Source: Lewinellaceae bacterium
GTDB taxonomy: Bacteria > Bacteroidota > Bacteroidia > Chitinophagales > Saprospiraceae
Direction of reading: 5' to 3'
Assembly: GCA_947476195.1 (NCBI GenBank)
Contig: CANJPT010000015.1
Location: 1-55,119 of the forward strand
Length of the DNA stretch: 55,119 bases
Under the pieces are notes generated by a model, which searched no databases, had not been told where the DNA came from, and saw nothing but the letters and a program-made list of their open reading frames with translations. Numbering within the stretch: the first letter of the stretch is position 1; each line of letters opens with the position of its first letter. This document shows positions 50,359-55,119 of the stretch, piece after piece. The position numbers and the translations under genes were made by a program.

Positions 50359-52862
50359 CGAATCAGCGTTACGTCTCCTTTCTTTTTCCCGATCCGGCCA
50401 TCATAGTATTCCAACTCCAGGTAATAAACATATACGCCCGCCGAAGCTGGTTTTTTGCGAAAAACACCGTCCCAGCCTTGCTGTTCCTCGTTGGGCGGAA
50501 AATCATACCGTTCAAAAACCAGCTCTCCCCAACGATCGTAAAACCGGAGTACCTTTATTTTTGAAATGCAGTCCAATTTGGTGAACGCGGTCAAATAATC
50601 GTTTTGCCCATCCTCGTTTGGACGAAAAACATTGGGAATGTAAACAGCAGTTTCACATTCCGGGACCTCGACAAAAACCCACACCGCTTCCCCTGCCTCA
50701 CATCCTGCCGAATCCTTTACCAACACCTGGTAACCAAGCGACCCCGTTAAGGTTGCGGTTGGATCTTGTACCGTTGGGTCGTTCAGCCCTGTCGGTGGAG
50801 ACCATTGGATCTCAGTGCTTAGCGAGGCGAAAACTTGTAAGGGTAATATTACAGGTTGGTTCCATTTCGTGCTGATGGTGTCGGGCAAGGAGAGAGACAG
50901 CTCTGATTGGCTGATGGTGAATGTTGCCAGGGTGTCGCAGCCATTTCCGGTTGCTGGCAGCAATAGGGTAAAATTGGAGGGACTTGTATAGGATTTACCG
51001 GCAATGACCACTGAATCGCCGGGGCATAAATGAATTTGTTCGGATACTATAGGGAGTGGATGCGCTGTCGCAAGAATGGTCAAGGCGGTATCACAGGTGG
51101 TCAGCCCCGGAATGGTGTCCTTCAAGATCATGCTTTCTGTAAACACATGACCATATGAGATCAAGGTATCTCCGACACAAAAATCGAGGGCTACCAGCTT
51201 CGGAATCAGGGTACTTTCATACGCAAAGAGGGTCAAAATCGTGTCGCAACCTACCGATGCAAACAAGGTGTCAGCATAGATCCCGCCCTGGCTGATCATT
51301 AAGTTGTAAGCCTGCACGGTATCGCCAGAGCAAAAATAAAGGCTCTCCGTACGTGCAACGAATGGCTGGTATGCAGCGACCACTAAAAAGGTGGTATCAC
51401 AGCCTGTGGGGTTAGAAGTGGTTTTGGAAAAAAGCCCCGCCTGCGTAATGCTTATCCCGTGGGAAATAATGGTGTCGCCCTCACAAAACTGAACACTATC
51501 CTGTACTTCCGTTATATTATTGAAATCAGAAAAAAAGCCAAACCGCGCCCCCGTTGCAAATTCAGCGCCACACAAAAAGCCAGCGTGAAATTTGCCCAAT
51601 GTATTTTCTACAATGGATGAAAACTGAGCCGGAACAGCAAATGCATCAAAGGGCAAAACGGCTGCAACAAACTCTCCTCCGGAACCAGGTACCACCGAAA
51701 ATGCTGTGGCCGGAATCAAACCAAGATTCCCATTGAGCAAAAAACCGCTCTCAAATCCTGCCCGGGTGGTCACTTCAAGCCAAAAAGGTTCATCGGTTGG
51801 GCGTACAAATCGAACCGAGGTAGAGCCTGTACAATCCAAAGGGGGCATGATCTCTCCTGAAACTTCGCAGCCATTGCCCGTCATTTGCAACACACCCACC
51901 GGATCGGTGGCTTCTATAAAATACTGCCCGCCATCAATATCCACAACAAAAGTCTCCCCTGCACCTACCAGGCCTGCAAATGCGCCATTCACTTTCAATT
52001 GCGTTCCTGCAACTGTTCCCACCACAAAGGCTTTTTCTGTACCTGTCAGAAATCCTTTTTGCACGATATATCGCTTTCCCATTTTGCTAATTGGAATGAT
52101 TTGGTCGCCCATCAAGTCGCTACAACTCCCCCCAAAGACAACGCCACGAAGCAAATCATCCTCCATGGTCACGGCAATTGGCTTATTGGCCACTACGTGT
52201 GTTCCGGTGGGATGTTGGTCTGGTTCCCAGCCGATGGCCTCCCCCGCCCATGCTTGCCCTTTTTGCAAAACAATGGTAAACGTTGATCCGGCCCCGTGAC
52301 CCACGATGGCTTTGGTTGGGGTGATAGTCACGTTTGTTCCGTCTTCGGTCGCCACAATATTAAAGGAAGCGCGTGGTATAGGCAGGTGGTTTGGACTGGT
52401 CGAATTGGGCAAATAAGTCTGAAAAGGTACGTAGAACTCCTTACCTAAAGCATTTTTGCCCTTCATAGAAAAGATTTCAGGATTGCACTGACAGCCTCCG
52501 ATTACCTCGTAGTAGGCCGTTATAGGCGTTGTAGCGGTGATCAAAAAGCCTCGGTTCAGGACCGTATTCGCGGGAGTACACTCCGCGTTGTTCATGCCAA
52601 AAAGCAGCGAGCTGATCTCCCCGCTGGTATTGGGCGGCAAAAAAATATTCTGGACGGGAAAGCCCGGATTGGCCGGTTGAGATAGAATAACAGTTGCAGC
52701 CGATTCGTAAGTCGAAATCCTAAACGTGATGGGGCGATCATAATCAACCGTTCCCTGGCCTTGCGTTACTTCGGGCGCTGCAAACCAAAACTCGGTGTCT
52801 TTTTGTGCCCGGATCAAACCGGCCCACCCAATAAATAATAGCAACGCAATGTATGTTTTCAA
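50355..52862 (-). CDS. T9SS type B secreted protein with IgGFc-binding-like domain and four 51-residue modules
   Basis: The start is TTG 52862 (MKTYIALLLFIGWAGLIRAQ, signal peptide). Residues about 25-440 resemble the IgGFc-binding N-terminal domain (TEFWFAAPEVTQGQG, GKEFYVPFQTYLPNS, FNIVATEDGTNVTITPT). Four modules of exactly 51 codons follow, marked by the Cys of C-E-G-D, C-S-G-D, C-V-G-D and C-P-G-D (codons at 51485, 51332, 51179 and 51026). A PKD-like module (about 660-740) precedes a gliding-motility-associated type B C-terminal domain (YIPNVFRPNEDGQND, FYDRWGELVFER, VYVYYLELEYYDG). It is therefore a T9SS client of about 835 residues, probably an adhesin. The -7-like TACTTTTG overlapping the TTG start is probably chance. 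Confidence 0.87.
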   Translation of the reverse strand: MKTYIALLLFIGWAGLIRAQKDTEFWFAAPEVTQGQGTVDYDRPITFRISTYESAATVILSQPANPGFPVQNIFLPPNTSGEISSLLFGMNNAECTPANTVLNRGFLITATTPITAYYEVIGGCQCNPEIFSMKGKNALGKEFYVPFQTYLPNSTSPNHLPIPRASFNIVATEDGTNVTITPTKAIVGHGAGSTFTIVLQKGQAWAGEAIGWEPDQHPTGTHVVANKPIAVTMEDDLLRGVVFGGSCSDLMGDQIIPISKMGKRYIVQKGFLTGTEKAFVVGTVAGTQLKVNGAFAGLVGAGETFVVDIDGGQYFIEATDPVGVLQMTGNGCEVSGEIMPPLDCTGSTSVRFVRPTDEPFWLEVTTRAGFESGFLLNGNLGLIPATAFSVVPGSGGEFVAAVLPFDAFAVPAQFSSIVENTLGKFHAGFLCGAEFATGARFGFFSDFNNITEVQDSVQFCEGDTIISHGISITQAGLFSKTTSNPTGCDTTFLVVAAYQPFVARTESLYFCSGDTVQAYNLMISQGGIYADTLFASVGCDTILTLFAYESTLIPKLVALDFCVGDTLISYGHVFTESMILKDTIPGLTTCDTALTILATAHPLPIVSEQIHLCPGDSVVIAGKSYTSPSNFTLLLPATGNGCDTLATFTISQSELSLSLPDTISTKWNQPVILPLQVFASLSTEIQWSPPTGLNDPTVQDPTATLTGSLGYQVLVKDSAGCEAGEAVWVFVEVPECETAVYIPNVFRPNEDGQNDYLTAFTKLDCISKIKVLRFYDRWGELVFERYDFPPNEEQQGWDGVFRKKPASAGVYVYYLELEYYDGRIGKKKGDVTLIR

Positions 52863-53253
52863 AAGTAGATAAGGTTGGTGTGTTTAAAAGAGACTTCAGC
52901 AAAAATACAGAAAAATTTGGGATAATCAAGTGCGCCGGTCAGGCCGATCTCGGAACCAAGAATGATGCGATTGTATATATTGATGTTGTAGTAATCCAAA
53001 GTAAGGTGGCAAGAAAAACGTTAACTCCAATATAATAACGTATCAAAATTTGTACAAAATACTACGCCTAAACCCAACTTAATCTCAGTAATAATTGATA
53101 TTATACTGCTTGTCAGAATAAAGAAAGACGCCTGAATTATTTTGCTGCAGATTTTGGAACGAGTACCTTTGATACGTAGCATATCATTCATATTTTCGCC
53201 AAAATAAGTCGATTACATTCAGATCTGTGGCGCACACTATTCCATTCAAAACC
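52863..53253. other. Divergent intergenic region
   Basis: About 390 bp separate the type B T9SS gene from the small-protein gene. Only the promoter at 53141-53171 can be supported; short plus-strand frames here have no family resemblance. Confidence 0.6.
53141..53171 (+). promoter_or_regulatory. Full Bacteroidota consensus promoter
   Basis: TTTG at 53141-53144, a 19-nt spacer, then TACCTTTG at 53164-53171. Both boxes and the spacing fit the TTTG/TAnnTTTG consensus, the best match in the window. It drives the 142-residue gene and probably the glycosyltransferase gene behind it. Confidence 0.75.
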
Positions 53254-53682
53254 ATGCTTCTCTCCAACGAATTACTATTCCTCACGGCAGAAAAGCCAGC
53301 GCTCTCCAACGCTGTTGGGGGCTTTGCCCGACAACTTATGGTCTTAGCCCGGGAAGAACCCAGTGCATCCGCCAATCGGGACTTTCTTGCCAAGGTGCTG
53401 GCGGCGGCAAATTTGAATCTGGCACAGGATGCCCTTCTCGCGGAGATCCCTCAAGGAGAATCCCGGGCTCTTGCCGCGGATTTAAATGAATACAAACCCA
53501 GACAAGTACTGGTCTTTGGTCTGTTGCCCACCCAATTGGGTCTGTCCTTTGAGGCAGAATACTACCAACCGCTTTCTTTTTACGGCTTCACATGGTTGTT
53601 CGCTGACAAACTTTCAGCTCTGGAACCAGATAAAGTGAAAAAGACTCAGCTCTGGTCGGCCCTGAAGCAAATATTCCTGTAA
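53254..53682 (+). CDS. Conserved-looking cytoplasmic protein of unknown function, 142 residues
   Basis: ATG 53254 (MLLSNELLFLTAEKPALSNA) is preferred to the GTG nine codons upstream. No signal peptide or membrane span. The first half is helical and Ala/Leu-rich; the second half has a strand and a compact ending, VLVFGLLPTQLGLSFE then FTWLFADKLSALEPDKVKKTQLWSALKQIF. That ending, with L-F-A-D-x-L-x-x-L and K-x-x-L-W-x-x-L, recalls the psi subunit (HolD) of DNA polymerase III, but the similarity is short and I cannot confirm it. It has the strongest promoter in the window and is followed after 33 bp by the glycosyltransferase gene. Confidence 0.75.
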   Translation: MLLSNELLFLTAEKPALSNAVGGFARQLMVLAREEPSASANRDFLAKVLAAANLNLAQDALLAEIPQGESRALAADLNEYKPRQVLVFGLLPTQLGLSFEAEYYQPLSFYGFTWLFADKLSALEPDKVKKTQLWSALKQIFL

Positions 53683-53715
53683 CCCGTAATCCAGCTCGTT
53701 CATATATCATAGTTC

Positions 53716-54927
53716 ATGCATCATAGTTCAAGATTGCAAATCCTCCAACTCTGCCACAAGTTTCCATATCCGCTCAGAGACGGCGGTGCCATTGCCGTGA
53801 CCTATCTGGCGAAAGCCTACGCCGCGCTCGGACATGAGGTGACCTTACTCTCTATGAACACCAGTAAACACTGGTTTGACATCTCTACCTTACCACCTGA
53901 TTTTGACCACTATGTAGCCATGCACACGGTTTTTGTGGAAAATCATATTCGCATTCTTCCCGCCCTACACAATCTTTTTTTTAGCAATAAATCCTACCAT
54001 GTAGATCGTTTTGAGAGCGCAGAATTCGCGGAAAAACTAGCCAGATTATTGCAAAAAAACACCTTCGATGTAGTACAACTGGAATCCATTTTCCTTGCCC
54101 CTTACCTGCCCATCATCCGCCAATATGCTCCAGCCGCAAAAGTTGTACTGCGGACGCACAACGTCGAGCACGAAATTTGGGAACGAGTGGCTGACAATGC
54201 CAGCCCCTTAAAAAAATGGTATTTACGCAGTATAACACCCCGTCTAAAGGCATATGAACTGGAGCAGATTAATCACTGCGATTTAGTGGTAGGCATCAGT
54301 CAACGGGACGTAGCACAATTCAAAAACCTGGGTCTGCACCAACCTGCCACTGTTTGTCCCATTGGTCTTGATTGCCGGGATTATCGTCCTGATCCTACAA
54401 GCTTTCTCCGCCCCCTTAGCCTTTCCTTTATCGGTTCGTTGGATTGGATGCCAAATCAGGAAGGTCTGCGCTGGTTTCTGGATACGATCTGGCTGCCCTT
54501 GCTGGCGCCAAATTTCCCGGAACTTACCTTCCATATTGCAGGTCGAACCGCTCCGCGCTGGCTACGCGAACTGGACATGGAGCGCGTTACCTTCCACGGT
54601 GAAGTCCCGGACGCTGCAGATTTTTTGAACCAACATTCAGTCATGGTAGTACCCTTGCTTTCGGGTGGTGGGATGCGGGCAAAGATCCTGGAAGGTATGG
54701 CGGTAGGCAAAGTCGTGCTTTCTACGAGACTGGGCATAGAAGGGATAGAAGCAACAGACCGTCAGGAATGCCTTTTGGCGGATCAACCGGCTGAGTGGTT
54801 AGATGCCATTCGCTGGTGTTACGAGGAAGGAGAAAATCTAGCTGCTTTGGGAAACCGGGCGAGGCTATTTTGTGAACAACACTTTGATAATGAGGAGATA
54901 GCCAGGAAATTGGTGGCGGTGTTGTAG
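53716..54927 (+). CDS. GT4-family glycosyltransferase
   Basis: The 403-residue protein has the GT-B fold of family 4. Its N-terminal domain binds the acceptor (LQILQLCHKFPYPLRDGGAIAVTYLAKAY); the C-terminal donor domain has LSFIGSLDWMPNQEG, VTFHGEVPDAADFL and the nucleotide-sugar motif GGGMRAKILEGMAVGKVVLS with the E-x7-E-like pair of the family (ILEGMAVGK and, later, GIEGIEAT). It likely builds surface polysaccharide. Start ATG 53716 (MHHSSRLQILQ); ATG and the motifs fit, though MQ-type shorter starts are possible. It lies 33 bp behind the 142-residue gene and probably shares its promoter. Confidence 0.92.
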   Translation: MHHSSRLQILQLCHKFPYPLRDGGAIAVTYLAKAYAALGHEVTLLSMNTSKHWFDISTLPPDFDHYVAMHTVFVENHIRILPALHNLFFSNKSYHVDRFESAEFAEKLARLLQKNTFDVVQLESIFLAPYLPIIRQYAPAAKVVLRTHNVEHEIWERVADNASPLKKWYLRSITPRLKAYELEQINHCDLVVGISQRDVAQFKNLGLHQPATVCPIGLDCRDYRPDPTSFLRPLSLSFIGSLDWMPNQEGLRWFLDTIWLPLLAPNFPELTFHIAGRTAPRWLRELDMERVTFHGEVPDAADFLNQHSVMVVPLLSGGGMRAKILEGMAVGKVVLSTRLGIEGIEATDRQECLLADQPAEWLDAIRWCYEEGENLAALGNRARLFCEQHFDNEEIARKLVAVL

Positions 54928-54976
54928 CTCCTGCATAATTGACCAAAAAAGACAAAATGCAGGCAGCGCCGCCTGC

Positions 54977-54984
54977 TATCTTTG
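54977..54984 (+). promoter_or_regulatory. -7 box directly before the last gene
   Basis: TATCTTTG is an exact TAnnTTTG match only 4 nt before the ATG at 54989, so the transcript would be leaderless or nearly so. A GCAGGC...GCCTGC hairpin (54959-54976) covers the spacer; no -33 TTTG is clear. Confidence 0.45.
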
Positions 54985-54988
54985 CCCC

Positions 54989-55119
54989 ATGAAACATACG
55001 AAAATACTTGCCCGTTCGCTAAAACAATGGTGGGCAAATCTCCTGCTGATACTGCTCTTCCCAGCACTCCTCTCCGCGCAGGAAGTATTTATAAAAACAT
55101 ACGATCATTTTTTTACCGA
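54989..55119 (+). CDS. Secreted protein, 5' end only
   Basis: I read this frame by hand: MKHTKILARSLKQWWANLLL followed by a hydrophobic core and LLSAQ, a signal peptide with cleavage likely near residue 31, then EVFIKTYDHFFT up to the window edge. Forty-three codons are visible without a stop. The mature start resembles beta-propeller T9SS substrates of Saprospiraceae, but nothing further can be said. Confidence 0.6.
   Translation, partial: MKHTKILARSLKQWWANLLLILLFPALLSAQEVFIKTYDHFFT

Noticed and set aside
52860-52867. TACTTTTG promoter box on the minus strand at the type B T9SS gene
   Set aside because: It overlaps the TTG start codon itself, so its transcript would begin inside the gene; no -33 box is present.
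1-55119. tRNA, rRNA or riboswitch genes
   Set aside because: I looked for cloverleaf ends, conserved rRNA stretches and common riboswitch cores and saw none; a covariance search would be needed to be sure.

Overview
The window is chromosomal DNA of a Bacteroidota bacterium, most likely of the Saprospiraceae/Chitinophagales side of the phylum. The evidence is a block of type IX secretion system (T9SS) genes, three secreted proteins with T9SS sorting domains of types A and B, a GLPGLI-family protein next to a TonB-type outer-membrane barrel, and the Bacteroidota promoter box TAnnTTTG upstream of many genes. Start codons often lack a Shine-Dalgarno sequence and several genes appear to start at TTG or GTG. 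I saw no rRNA, tRNA, CRISPR array, prophage or intact insertion sequence.

Layout. Positions 1-10.3 kb hold a T9SS cluster: on the minus strand porU (sortase), porV (shuttle) and the start of a PD40 beta-propeller protein; divergently an unknown lipoprotein and a large PorW/SprE-like TPR lipoprotein. From 10.4 to 27 kb lie mostly housekeeping genes: truA, a GT-C-like membrane protein, a dihydroorotase homologue that has lost its metal ligands, an EamA transporter, purD, metF, a TMTC-like glycosyltransferase, a PLP aminotransferase, a cyclophilin and class I fbp. Between 18.4 and 22.5 kb there are gene remains: a lone T9SS tail fragment, a degraded second copy of part of the glycosyltransferase gene, and a possible TnpB fragment. 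From 27 to 38 kb are cell-surface genes: a CAP-domain T9SS substrate with seven exact 210-nt modules, a TonB receptor, the ribosome-rescue factor ArfB and an Asp-box propeller T9SS substrate. From 38 to 55 kb come mnmA, methylmalonyl-CoA mutase, a two-component system whose regulator and kinase genes flank an outer-membrane barrel/GLPGLI pair, a Tat-exported TIM-barrel isomerase, an FkbM methyltransferase, a type B T9SS substrate with four exact 153-nt modules, a small conserved-looking protein, a GT4 glycosyltransferase and the start of another secreted protein.

How it fits together. PorU, PorV and PorW/SprE build and run the secretion machine whose cargo (27.7, 35.2 and 50.4 kb) is encoded nearby. 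The sensor kinase and regulator at 41-48 kb are well placed to control the barrel and GLPGLI proteins between them.

No complete new enzymatic system is visible. The most unusual signals are in repeats and palindromes: a 78-bp palindromic element in frame inside the methylmalonyl-CoA mutase gene, a perfect 68-bp palindrome without a loop, a long cruciform whose stem differences are all G-U compatible, and a degenerate dispersed intergenic element in about five copies. The pseudoenzyme-like dihydroorotase and the unknown lipoprotein inside the T9SS cluster are the most interesting proteins.
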